Shown: positions 8,250 to 16,684 of the stretch, piece by piece
How positions within the stretch are numbered: position 1 is the stretch's first letter
Layout of the letters: every line of letters begins with the position of its first letter
From: CAWBJP01 sp963789165
Lineage (GTDB): Bacteria > Actinomycetota > Acidimicrobiia > IMCC26256 > BP-133
NCBI GenBank assembly: GCA_963789165.1
Contig: CAWBJP010000007.1
Span: 496,001-560,000, forward strand
Length of the DNA: 64,000 nucleotides
Direction: 5' to 3'
Notes under the pieces: model-generated
The model's database searches: none
What the model was told of the DNA's origin: nothing
What the model saw: the letters and a program-made list of their open reading frames with translations, nothing else
Program-made: the position numbers and the translations under genes

Positions 8250-10454
8250 GTGGCCATGCCTTCGTCTTCTCGCACCTGGGCCCGCCGCATCGGACGCGCC
8301 GTGGTGGTCCTGGTCCTCAGCCTCCTGGTGTTGCCGCCGGCCACCGCCGGCGTGGCCCTGGCCACCTACCTGTTCATGCCGCTGCCGGCCACCCTGCCCG
8401 AAGAGCGGCCCCAGGCCGACTCCCGGCGCAGCACCGTTTTCGCGGCCGACGGCTCACCCATCGGGGAGTTCCGGGAGGCGGAGTCCCGGGTCGTGATCGA
8501 CAAGGATCAGATCCCGGACGTGATCAAGCGGGCGGTCATCGCCGCCGAGGACCACGAGTTCTACCAGCACGAAGGCGTCGACTGGCAGGGGATCGGGCGG
8601 GCCTTCTGGGCCGACGTGCAGTCCCGGAGCCTGGAGCAGGGCGGCTCCACCATCACCCAGCAACTGGTCAAGAACCTCTACACCGGCGGGGACCGGACCG
8701 TCGTCCGCAAAGCCAAGGAGGCCCTCATCGCGGCCCAGGTGGAGCGGGTCCTGGACAAGGACGAGATCCTGGCCAAGTACCTCAACACCGTGTACATGGG
8801 CGACTCGGTGTTCGGCGTGGAGGCGGCGTCCCAGAGCTACTACCGCAAGGCAGCCAAGGACCTCACCCTCTCGGAGGCGGCGCTCCTGGCCGGCGTGCTG
8901 CCCGCCCCCAGCCGCTACTCGCCCCGTACCCACAAGGAAGCGGCCGAGTTCAAGCGCAACCTGGTCCTCGACGCCCTGGAGCGCTACCGGCTGGCCACCC
9001 CCGAGGAGGTGGCCGCCGCCCGGGCCGAGAAGCCCAAGATCTTCCCGCCGCCGGGGGTGGTGGGGAAATACCCGTACTTCCTCGACTACCTGCGGATCTA
9101 CCTCCTCGACGTGAAGGGCTACTCGCCCGACCTGATCTACCGGGGCGGGCTCAAGATCGAGACGACCCTCGACGTCGACATGGAGGAACAGGCTCTCAAG
9201 GTCCTGTCCAGGACCCTTCCCAACGCCGAGGACCCTGAGGCCTCCCTCGTCTCCGTCGAGCCCCAGACCGGTTACGTCCGGGCCCTGGTCGGCGGCCGTA
9301 ACTGGGACCAGTCGAAGGTGAACCTCGCGCTCGGGAAGCTCGGCGGCGGTTCCGGACGCCAGGCCGGATCGGCCTTCAAGCCCTTCGTACTGGCCCGGGC
9401 GCTCGACGCCGGGGTGTCACCCAGCAAGGTCTACTCCGCGCCGTCTTCCGTCCAGCCCCGCGGGTTCACCAAGCCGGTGGGCAACTACGAGGGGGGCTCG
9501 TACGGTTCGGCCACCATCGCCAAGGCGATGCACAAGTCGATCAACACCGTCTACGTCCAGCTCATCGTCGACGTGGGGATCAAGCAGACGGCCGAACTGG
9601 CCAAACGCCTCGGCATCTCCAGCTTCGACCTGTCCAAGCCGGTCTACGGCGGCATCGCCATCGGTACCCAGGAGGTCTCCCCCCTGGATATGGCGTCCGC
9701 CTTCTCGGTCTTCGCCGCCCGGGGCCTGCGGGCCGAGCCCACTCCCGTGCTGCGCATCACCGACCTGAACGACCGGGTGCTCGAGGACAACACGCTCTCG
9801 GAGCGGGGCGAACGGGTGCTGGAAGAGCCGGTGGCGGACAATATGAACCAGATCCTCCGGGGCGTGATCGAGGCCGGGACGGGGACCCGGGCCAACATCG
9901 GGCGGCCAGCGGCGGGCAAGACCGGCACCTCCCAGAACTACGAGAACGCCTGGTTCGTGGGCTACACGCCGACGCTGTCCACGGCGGTGTGGATGGGCTA
10001 CCCCAAGGGCAACATCCCCCTGCTGCGCATCCACGGCACCCCCCGGGTGGCGGGTGGCACCATCCCGGCCAAGATGTGGCACGACTTCATGGTCCAGGCC
10101 GTGAGGGGCGTGGAAGCCACCGACTTCACCGAGCCGGCCCCCATCGAATCGCTGGCCGACCGGGCCAAGCGGGAGCAGCGGGGCGGTTTCGACCTGGGCG
10201 GCAAGCAGGACGGGCCGGGCCTTCCCGACGACGGGCCGTACTACACCGACCCTCCGGTGCCGTCGGCCAGTGAGCCGACCACCACCACGTCCACGGAACC
10301 GCCGCCCACCACCACGACCACGGCGGCCGGCCGCCACCACAACCACGACCAAGCCGAGTGGCACCACCACCACCACCAGGCGGAGTCCGACCACCACCAC
10401 CACCAAGCCCCGCAGCGGCATCGGCTAGCGCCGCCGCGCGCCTCCTCCGCCTGA
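8250..10454 (+). CDS. Bifunctional class A penicillin-binding protein (PonA2-type), tail frameshifted
   Basis: 734 residues as read. Cytoplasmic start, one membrane helix (about 14-40), GT51 transglycosylase domain with EDHEFYQHEGVD and GGSTITQQLVKN, then the transpeptidase domain with SxxK (SAFK), SIN (in KSINTVY) and KTGTS. It polymerises and cross-links peptidoglycan. The C-terminus turns into a His-rich stretch (HHHHHQ) at about 10330. One base out of frame the same DNA gives a Thr/Pro tail (TTTTTKPSGTTTTT) ending at TAG 10426-10428, typical of actinobacterial cell-wall proteins. A one-base gain near 10325-10340 therefore seems likely. Confidence 0.92.
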   Translation: MAMPSSSRTWARRIGRAVVVLVLSLLVLPPATAGVALATYLFMPLPATLPEERPQADSRRSTVFAADGSPIGEFREAESRVVIDKDQIPDVIKRAVIAAEDHEFYQHEGVDWQGIGRAFWADVQSRSLEQGGSTITQQLVKNLYTGGDRTVVRKAKEALIAAQVERVLDKDEILAKYLNTVYMGDSVFGVEAASQSYYRKAAKDLTLSEAALLAGVLPAPSRYSPRTHKEAAEFKRNLVLDALERYRLATPEEVAAARAEKPKIFPPPGVVGKYPYFLDYLRIYLLDVKGYSPDLIYRGGLKIETTLDVDMEEQALKVLSRTLPNAEDPEASLVSVEPQTGYVRALVGGRNWDQSKVNLALGKLGGGSGRQAGSAFKPFVLARALDAGVSPSKVYSAPSSVQPRGFTKPVGNYEGGSYGSATIAKAMHKSINTVYVQLIVDVGIKQTAELAKRLGISSFDLSKPVYGGIAIGTQEVSPLDMASAFSVFAARGLRAEPTPVLRITDLNDRVLEDNTLSERGERVLEEPVADNMNQILRGVIEAGTGTRANIGRPAAGKTGTSQNYENAWFVGYTPTLSTAVWMGYPKGNIPLLRIHGTPRVAGGTIPAKMWHDFMVQAVRGVEATDFTEPAPIESLADRAKREQRGGFDLGGKQDGPGLPDDGPYYTDPPVPSASEPTTTTSTEPPPTTTTTAAGRHHNHDQAEWHHHHHQAESDHHHHQAPQRHRLAPPRASSA

Positions 10455-10481
10455 CGTGCGGGGCGACTGAAAGACAAAGAT

Positions 10482-10685
10482 GCAACGAAGGGGTGAGGGG
10501 GGTCCCTGCGCTGGGGGCCTACTTCAGAACGGGTTGGTCAAAACGGACAAATCGGACGTCCGGGGGGGAACTGTGCTTCCGCAGGGACCGTGGAGGGACC
10601 TGCCGAAGCACAGTTCCCAAGAAAGCCCCCAGATTCCGAAGTAAGCCCCCGGCTCCGGCTCCCGCCACCCCTTCACTGCGCCCTT
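10482..10685. repeat. 204-bp intergenic repeat with inverted ends, same family as 2951-3235
   Basis: The left end GCAACGAAGGGGTG and the right end CACCCCTTCACTGCGC form near-perfect inverted repeats, and CCTACTTCAGAAC pairs with TTCCGAAGTAAG further in. An inner 14-bp inverted repeat GGGAACTGTGCTTC / GAAGCACAGTTCCC surrounds GCAGGGACC...GGGACCTGC. The outer ends match the ends of the 2951 repeat; the inner part differs. It lies between convergent genes and has no coding capacity that I can support. Confidence 0.65.
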
Positions 10686-10738
10686 GCCTTCCCCTCCGCC
10701 CCCCGACGCTCCCGCGCAGGGGACCGGGCCCAGCGACC

Positions 10739-11719
10739 CTAGCGGCGCTCGCCGGCGCCGCCCGGTGAGGTGGCACCCTCGGGGCACTTGAGGACCTTCT
10801 CGCAGGCGGCCCGGATGGGGGAGGCGAAGGTGATCCGGTCCGAGGTGAAGCCCAAAGGTGCGTAGTCGGGCGTGGCCACTCCTACCACTTCGCCCTTGGA
10901 GTTGAGCAGCGGGCCACCGGCGAAAGCGCCGGTGGCGGCGGCGTCGTGCTGGATCCCGGCGGCGGAGACGTCGGCCACCGAGCCCTGGGTGATGGAACCC
11001 CCGGCGCCGCCCACCCCGGCCACCACGAAGACGCGCTGGCCGAAATCGAGCTTGTCCCCGGCCGGGGCCCACTTGATGCGGGGCAGGCTGCCCTTGTCCA
11101 CGATGAGCAGGGCCAGGTCCCGCTCCTCGTGCCAGGTGTGGAGCGTGGCCCCGAACCTCTCCTCGCCCCGCCGCAGGGTGATGGCCGGACCGGGACGCTT
11201 GGTGGACGCCCTGACCACGGACAGCGAGGTCACCAGGTAGGACTTCTCAGCGTCCGAGGTCACCACGAAGGCCGAACCCACCTTGGCTTGCCCGAACTCG
11301 TCCTGGGTCTCGAGCAGGTAGGTGGAGTCCTTCACGTTGTCGATCAGTTCCTTCAGGGTGTCACCCGAGGCCCGCAACTGCTCGATGGGCTCCAGTTCCT
11401 TGCGGATGTCCGTCTTGGCGTCGGCGAGATCGGCGGCGATCTCCTTCCGGGCGCTCTCCCGACGACCCTCGAACCCCTCGATGAAGTCGTTGACCCGCTT
11501 CTCGACGTTGTCGAGCTTGTACTGGTAGTAGGCGTAGAGCACCGTGCCCCCGAAGGCGAAGCCGATGGAGGCGGCCAGCAGCAGGGTGACCAGGCCCAGA
11601 GCGGTCCTGGGTATGACCCGCTGCCGGAGACTGGTCCCATCGCCGCCCCGGCGCCGCCGGCCGCCGTTCTTGCCCGGCCCGGGCGTCTCCGTCGGCGTCT
11701 CGGGTGCTTCGGTACGCAT
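10739..11719 (-). CDS. MarP-like trypsin-fold membrane protein with dead catalytic site
   Basis: 326 residues. A Lys/Arg-rich cytoplasmic start, one membrane helix (about 37-63), a periplasmic coiled coil (about 65-115) and a trypsin-like domain to the end. In active relatives the His motif is TNAHVV; here it is TSLSVV. The Ser motif GNSGGP reads AFAGGP. The acidic motif (ERDLALL) and the downstream LLNSKGEVVG survive. It sits where M. tuberculosis carries the periplasmic protease MarP (Rv3671c), next to Nudix and metallo-beta-lactamase genes. I infer a non-catalytic, perhaps ligand- or substrate-binding, role. Start ATG 11719 chosen because the open frame above it is not protein-like. Confidence 0.8.
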   Translation of the reverse strand: MRTEAPETPTETPGPGKNGGRRRRGGDGTSLRQRVIPRTALGLVTLLLAASIGFAFGGTVLYAYYQYKLDNVEKRVNDFIEGFEGRRESARKEIAADLADAKTDIRKELEPIEQLRASGDTLKELIDNVKDSTYLLETQDEFGQAKVGSAFVVTSDAEKSYLVTSLSVVRASTKRPGPAITLRRGEERFGATLHTWHEERDLALLIVDKGSLPRIKWAPAGDKLDFGQRVFVVAGVGGAGGSITQGSVADVSAAGIQHDAAATGAFAGGPLLNSKGEVVGVATPDYAPLGFTSDRITFASPIRAACEKVLKCPEGATSPGGAGERR

Positions 11720-11786
11720 AGAGCCAATGGTAGGCGCCAACCACCCCCACCGGGTCGCATCGGGGCCGCCCCTAGAATGGACGGCG

Positions 11787-12593
11787 ATGAACCACCCTGC
11801 GCCGGCTGTCGAGATCCGGCCGGCCGCCACTCTGATGCTCGTCCGCGATGGTGTCGACGGGATGGAGGTGCTGATGCTGCGCCGGCATCCCGACTCCGTC
11901 TTCGCGGCCGACGCCTGGGTGTTCCCCGGCGGAGCGGTCGATCCCGCCGACGGCGAGGTGGCCCCCGAGGCCGTCCTCGGCACCACCGACCGCGATGCGA
12001 GCGCCACCATCGGTGTTCCCTCGGGGGGACTGGCCTTCTTCGTGGCCGCCATCCGCGAGTGCTTCGAGGAGGCAGGCGTCCTGCTCGCCCGGTCCGCCGG
12101 CGGCGCCGCCCTGGACGTCTCCTCCGACCTCGATGCCACCCGCTTCGCCCGGCACCGCTGCGACGTGCTGGCCGGCCGGCGCACCCTGGCCCAGGTGCTC
12201 GACGCCGAGGACCTGGTGCTCGACCTCGGCACCGTGTTCTACGTCTCGCACTGGATCACCCCTCCCGGGCCGCCCCGGCGCTTCGACACCCGGTTCTTCG
12301 TGGCCCCCGCGCCGTTCGGGCAGACGGCCACCCACGACACCGCCGAGACGGTGGAATCGGTCTGGACCACCCCCGCCCGGGCTCTGGAACGGCGGGCGGC
12401 GGGCGAGATCCACCTGGTCTTCCCCACCATCAAGAACCTGGAGGCCCTGGCCCGGTTCCCCGCCTCCGCCGACCTTCTGGCCGCCGCCTCCGCCATTGAC
12501 TCGGTGCCCCAGGTGGCGCCCCGCTTCGGCGGCGACACTCTGATCCCGGCAGCCGCCCTGCACGACTCCGGGGAGCCCACATGCCCGACCTGA
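11787..12593 (+). CDS. Nudix hydrolase family protein
   Basis: 268 residues. The fold begins with AATLMLVRDG and WVFPGGAVD; the Nudix helix is AIRECFEEAGV (REx2EExG). Relative to the canonical 23-residue box, the GG and REx2EExG parts are separated by a long insertion (about 40 residues), as in the Rv3672c-type CoA-pyrophosphatase-like group. Substrate unknown. ATG 11787 follows 67 bases after the divergent MarP-like start. The stop overlaps the next gene by 13 bases, suggesting coupled translation. Confidence 0.85.
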   Translation: MNHPAPAVEIRPAATLMLVRDGVDGMEVLMLRRHPDSVFAADAWVFPGGAVDPADGEVAPEAVLGTTDRDASATIGVPSGGLAFFVAAIRECFEEAGVLLARSAGGAALDVSSDLDATRFARHRCDVLAGRRTLAQVLDAEDLVLDLGTVFYVSHWITPPGPPRRFDTRFFVAPAPFGQTATHDTAETVESVWTTPARALERRAAGEIHLVFPTIKNLEALARFPASADLLAAASAIDSVPQVAPRFGGDTLIPAAALHDSGEPTCPT

Positions 12594-13412
12594 CCCCGGG
12601 CGTGGCCAGCGCCCTGTCCCCCCTCGTGCGCCGGATCGTCGCCCCCAACCCCGGGATGATGACGGGTCCGGGCACCAACACCTACCTGGTGGGCATCGAC
12701 GAGGTGGCCGTCATCGACCCCGGCCCCGACGACCCGGGACACATCGAAGCCATCATCGGGGCGTCGATGCTGGAGCGGGTGCGCTGGGTCCTGGTCACCC
12801 ACCACCACCATGACCATTCGTCGGGTGTGGCCCGTCTCGTGCAGCGCCACGGGTGCCGAGATCGTGGCCTTCGGCGCCCCCCGGGGCGTCGACCTCGGCT
12901 GGACCCCCGACCGCCGGGCCAAGGACGGGGAGATCATCGAGGGAACCGAGTGGGGCCTCGAGGTGCTTCACACGCCCGGCCACGCCTCCGACCACCTGTG
13001 CTTCTTCCTGGAGGAGGAACGGGTCCTCTTCACCGGTGACACCGTGCTCTCCGGGACGACCGCCGTCATCCCCCATCCCGACGGCAACATGGCCGCCTAT
13101 CTCCAGAGCCTGGAGCGGCTGCGCAAACGCCGCCTGGCCCGCCTTTGCCCCGGCCACGGCGACGTGATGGACGACCCGAAAGCCGTCCTGGCCGAGTACG
13201 TCGAGCACCGCCTCGCCCGGGAGCAGCAGATCCTGGACGCACTGCGGGACGGCCCGGCCAAGATCGAGGACCTGGTGTCCCGGATCTACGTGGGGGTTCC
13301 CGAGGCTCTCTATCCCATGGCCGCCCGCTCGGTCCACGCCCATCTCGTGAAGCTCAAGGCTGAGGGTCGGGTGTCCGGGCGTGACGCCAACTCCGCCTGG
13401 AAGCTGGCGTAA
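12581..13412 (+). CDS. Metallo-beta-lactamase-fold hydrolase, one frameshift
   Basis: Two overlapping reading frames together make one protein of about 277 residues. The first frame (from ATG 12581) gives MTGPGTNTYLVG and the metal motif THHHHDH. The second (to 13412) gives ATGAEIVAFG, HTPGH, FTGDTVL and CPGHG, then a C-terminal winged helix (LVKLKAEGRV). The switch lies between about 12835 and 12855 and needs one extra base. All zinc ligands are present, so the enzyme would work if the frame were intact. It is similar to Rv3677c/LACTB2-like hydrolases and follows the Nudix gene as in mycobacteria. Sequencing error or recent mutation cannot be separated here. Confidence 0.8.
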
Positions 13413-13619
13413 ACAAAAACAAGGGCATCCCAGTTCGGGCGAAGAAGTGAAACACGGCCTGTTCCCCGCCAAACGGGCTGTTCCACTCAAAACGGACAAA
13501 GGGAGGGCGTCATCGCCGAGCGCACCGGCAAGCGGCTGAAGAGTCTGGACGAGGCTGCGGACGATCTCCGCCTCCCCGTCGAGGCTCTGCGGGCGCTGGC
13601 CGAGGCCGGGTATCTCCCC

Positions 13620-15182
13620 GTGGGCGGGGAGGAGGGCGACGATCCGCTCTTCGCGCTCTCCGACCTGAAGGCCTTCACCGCCCGCAACGCCCCCGGGGCC
13701 GATGACATCTCCTTCGGGATGGACGAGGCGCCCGACACCAAGGAACTCCTCGACGTCCTCGCCTCCCGCAGCGACGAGATGGCGCTCCGGGCCTACGACA
13801 TCTTCGCCGCCGCCGTACCGGAAACGGCCCTGTGGACCGACGAGGAACGGCACCGCTTCATCGACCAGTCCCGCAAGCGGTTCGAGGCGATCCTGGCTGT
13901 GACCGGCCAGGGGGCACACGTCGACGAGGCGCTCGTCGCCGACCTCAAGGAAGTGGGGGCGTCAGCCGCCTGGGCGGGCAGCCCCCTGCCCCAGCTCCTC
14001 GTGGTGCTCCGCATCTCCCGTGACCTCGTGGTCCAGAGCGCGGTGGCCATCGCCGAGGAGGGCGGGCGGCGCTGGGGTCTGGCCCTCTCGCTGCTGCTCA
14101 CCCGGGTGCTCCCGGCCATGGACCGGCTCACCGACGCCCTGGCCCAGGGCTACTGGTCGGCCGTGGTGGGCAAGGAGGAGACCGACCGGGCCCGCTACGA
14201 GCACGTGGTGGAGAGCTCTTCGGATGGCATCTACGAGATCGACATCACCGGGCGGCTGTCCTACGCCAACCCTTCGCTGGCCACCATGGTCGGGGTTCCC
14301 ACCCATGAGCTGGCCGGCGCCCGCCTGAGCGAGGTGCTCAACGTGGTGGGCGACACGGCCGTGCTCGACCGCCTCACCGCCGGGGCCGACGTGGCCTTGG
14401 AGGAGACCCTCGAGGTGGTGCGGGCCGACGGCGTGCGCCGGGAGCTGTCCGTCCTCACCTTCCCCCGCCACGAGGAGGGGATGGTGGTCGGCTACCAGGG
14501 GATCGTGCGCGACGTCACCGCCGGCCGCCGGGCGGAGCGGGCCAAGAACGAGTTCCTGGCCATGGTGACCCACGACCTGCGCAGTCCGATCACCACCATC
14601 CTGGGCCTGGCGGTGACGCTGGAGGCGTACGCCGGCGAGCTTCCCGTCGAGCGCCTCGGGCGCACGGGACACTCCATCCGGCTCCAAGCGGAGCGGATCA
14701 GCCGGCTGGCCGACGACCTCTACGAGGTCTCCCGCCTCGAGAGCCAGTCGCTGCGCCTCGATCTGCGGGCCACCTCGGTGCCCCGGGCGGTGGAGGCGGC
14801 CCTGGCCTCGCTGGCGGTGGGCGACCCCGTGGACGTCATGGTCGAGGAGGGCCTGGTGGCGCTGGCCGACTCCCGCCGCCTGGAGCAGGTGGTGGCCAAC
14901 CTGGTGGAGAACGCCCTCACCCACGGCGCGGGCCCGGTGCGACTGGAGGCTGCGGCCGGCGGTGGCGGGGTGGAGATCTCGGTCTCCGATGCCGGACCGG
15001 GGGTGCCCGACACGCTCGTGCCCACCCTCTTCTCCCGCCTCGGCGGCGAGGCCGGAGGGGTCGGCCTGTTTCTGGTCCGGGGCCTGGTGGAGGCTATGGG
15101 CGGCCGGGTGGCCTACGAGCCCGGCCCGGGCGGCACAGGCTCCGTCTTCCGGGTCCGGCTCCTGCACCCGCCTCGCCGCTAG
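13620..15182 (+). CDS. PAS-domain sensor histidine kinase, start uncertain
   Basis: 520 residues from GTG 13620. Order: a helical regulatory region (about 30-180), PAS domain (about 195-310, YEIDITGRLSYANPS), HisKA with MVTHDLRSPITT, and HATPase with NLVENALTH, SDAGPG and VGLFLVRGL. No membrane helix is visible, so it is a cytoplasmic kinase. The frame stays protein-like up to about 13512: it encodes LDEAADDLRLPVEALRAL, an HTH-like segment, after a good ribosome site (GGGAGGG, 13501-13507), but offers only ATC at 13512 as a start. The true start may be this rare codon. No cognate regulator is adjacent; the receiver at 254 is a distant candidate. Confidence 0.85.
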   Translation: MGGEEGDDPLFALSDLKAFTARNAPGADDISFGMDEAPDTKELLDVLASRSDEMALRAYDIFAAAVPETALWTDEERHRFIDQSRKRFEAILAVTGQGAHVDEALVADLKEVGASAAWAGSPLPQLLVVLRISRDLVVQSAVAIAEEGGRRWGLALSLLLTRVLPAMDRLTDALAQGYWSAVVGKEETDRARYEHVVESSSDGIYEIDITGRLSYANPSLATMVGVPTHELAGARLSEVLNVVGDTAVLDRLTAGADVALEETLEVVRADGVRRELSVLTFPRHEEGMVVGYQGIVRDVTAGRRAERAKNEFLAMVTHDLRSPITTILGLAVTLEAYAGELPVERLGRTGHSIRLQAERISRLADDLYEVSRLESQSLRLDLRATSVPRAVEAALASLAVGDPVDVMVEEGLVALADSRRLEQVVANLVENALTHGAGPVRLEAAAGGGGVEISVSDAGPGVPDTLVPTLFSRLGGEAGGVGLFLVRGLVEAMGGRVAYEPGPGGTGSVFRVRLLHPPRR

Positions 15183-15201
15183 CTGTCCTGCCGCGGCCTC
15201 C

Positions 15202-16587
15202 CTAGGGACAGGGATTCGGCGCGCCGTTCTCGGCCCGTCCGGCACAGGTGGCCAGCTGGGCCAGGCGGGCGGAACGGACCGTGACGTCGGGGTCATTGGC
15301 CGGATCCGCGTCCGCCAGCAGGTTGTCCATCTCATAGGGGTCGGCCTGGAGGTCGTAGTACTCGCGGAAGGCGATGCTGCCGTCGTCCTCGTAGTACTCG
15401 ATGTACTGGGAGGACTGGTCCCGCAGCGACGCCCACGGCGGGTACCGGAAGCCCGGGTCCCGGGAGTACTCCACGTAGTGCTCGGCGCGGGTCGAGGGCG
15501 CCAGCAGCGAGGTCCCGTCCATGATCCCCACCGGGGCTGCCCCCGCCACCTGGATCACCGTGGGGGCGACATCGGCCACCGACGCCCACCGGGTGTCGAC
15601 GGTCCCCGGCGCCGCCCGGCCCGGAAAGCGGAGGAGCAGGGGAACCTGGATCCCCTCCGTGTAGGGCAGGCTCTTGGACTTCTGGCCGTGCTCCCCCCAG
15701 AAGTAACCGTTGTCGGAGGTGAGGATGACCAGGGTGTCGTTGTCCTCGCCCAGGGCGGCGAGCTTGGCGGCGACGCCGGCGACGAGGTCGTCCACGGAGT
15801 ACAGCGTGCGCAGCTGGGCGTCCCGCTCCTCGCGGCCCTGGGCCTCGCCGTGGCGGTGGACCGAGACGAAGGAGGGCTTGTCCGAACGGTCGTCCTCGTG
15901 CACCGACGGGCTGGGCTGCCACTCGGGCACGGGAGCCGACTGGTAGTCGGGCTCCGGGATAAAGGGTTGGTGGGGGGCCTGGGTGGCGACGTAGAGGAAG
16001 AAGGGCCGGGTGTCGTCGGCTTCGAAGCCGTCCAGGAATTCGAGCGCCTTGGCCGCGATGTAGTCGGTGGAGTACTCGTCGATCTGCTGGCGCTCGCCGT
16101 CGACGCTGTAGTAGTCGCCGTAGTAGTCGGTCTCGTTGACGATGGCCCAGTGGTCGAAGTTCGGCGGCGGCTCGGACAGGTCCCAGTAGAGCAGGAACTT
16201 GCCGCTAATGGCCGTCTGGTAGCCGGCGGTCTTGAGCGCGGCCTGCATGGTGGTGGTGTGGTCGAGCTCCGGGGTGAGCCGGTTGTTGCGCACCCCGTGG
16301 TTGTGGGCGTAGCGGCCCGTCATGATCGACGCCCGCGACGGGCAGCACAGCGGCGTGGCCACGAAGGTCTGGGGGAAGGTGATCCCTCCGTCGCCCAGGA
16401 AGGCTCGGGTCTTGGGCATGACGTCGAGCGTGTCGGCCCGCTGGTCGTCGGTGACGATGACCACGACGTTGGGCCGCGCCCCTGTGCTCTCCGTCGCCGG
16501 CGTCTGGGACGGCGCCCGCCGCTCGGGCAGGGCGACGGCCAGCGTGATGACGGCGACGGCGAAGACCAGGCTCGACCGGGGACGCAT
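15202..16587 (-). CDS. Secreted sulfatase (arylsulfatase A family)
   Basis: 461 residues with an N-terminal signal peptide (about 1-27). Metal-binding TDDQRADTL (Asp47, Asp48) is followed by the sulfatase signature CCPSRASIMTG; Cys81 is the residue converted to formylglycine (CxPxR). TGRYAHNHGV and TSDNGYFWGEHG complete the active site. It cleaves sulfate esters outside the membrane, substrate unknown. Conversion needs a formylglycine-generating enzyme, which is not in the window. A single gene, convergent with the histidine kinase. Confidence 0.92.
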   Translation of the reverse strand: MRPRSSLVFAVAVITLAVALPERRAPSQTPATESTGARPNVVVIVTDDQRADTLDVMPKTRAFLGDGGITFPQTFVATPLCCPSRASIMTGRYAHNHGVRNNRLTPELDHTTTMQAALKTAGYQTAISGKFLLYWDLSEPPPNFDHWAIVNETDYYGDYYSVDGERQQIDEYSTDYIAAKALEFLDGFEADDTRPFFLYVATQAPHQPFIPEPDYQSAPVPEWQPSPSVHEDDRSDKPSFVSVHRHGEAQGREERDAQLRTLYSVDDLVAGVAAKLAALGEDNDTLVILTSDNGYFWGEHGQKSKSLPYTEGIQVPLLLRFPGRAAPGTVDTRWASVADVAPTVIQVAGAAPVGIMDGTSLLAPSTRAEHYVEYSRDPGFRYPPWASLRDQSSQYIEYYEDDGSIAFREYYDLQADPYEMDNLLADADPANDPDVTVRSARLAQLATCAGRAENGAPNPCP

Positions 16588-16653
16588 CAGCCCATCCTGA
16601 CGGCGCGCGCCACCCAGGGGGTGGATGACGCCCGGTTGTGAGGTCCTAGCGGG

Positions 16654-16672
16654 GAGGGCCGAACTGGCCCTC
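16654..16672 (-). terminator. Hairpin after the radical SAM gene
   Basis: GAGGGCC and GGCCCTC form a perfect 7-bp stem with loop GAACT, 13 bases past the radical SAM stop. No U-tract on either strand, so termination is likely but not certain. Confidence 0.4.
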
Positions 16673-16684
16673 AGTGGGTTCCGC

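Noticed and set aside
10330..10420. His-rich PBP tail as a metal-binding region
   Set aside because: The neighbouring frame continues the Thr/Pro tail, so the histidines are most simply explained by a frameshift.
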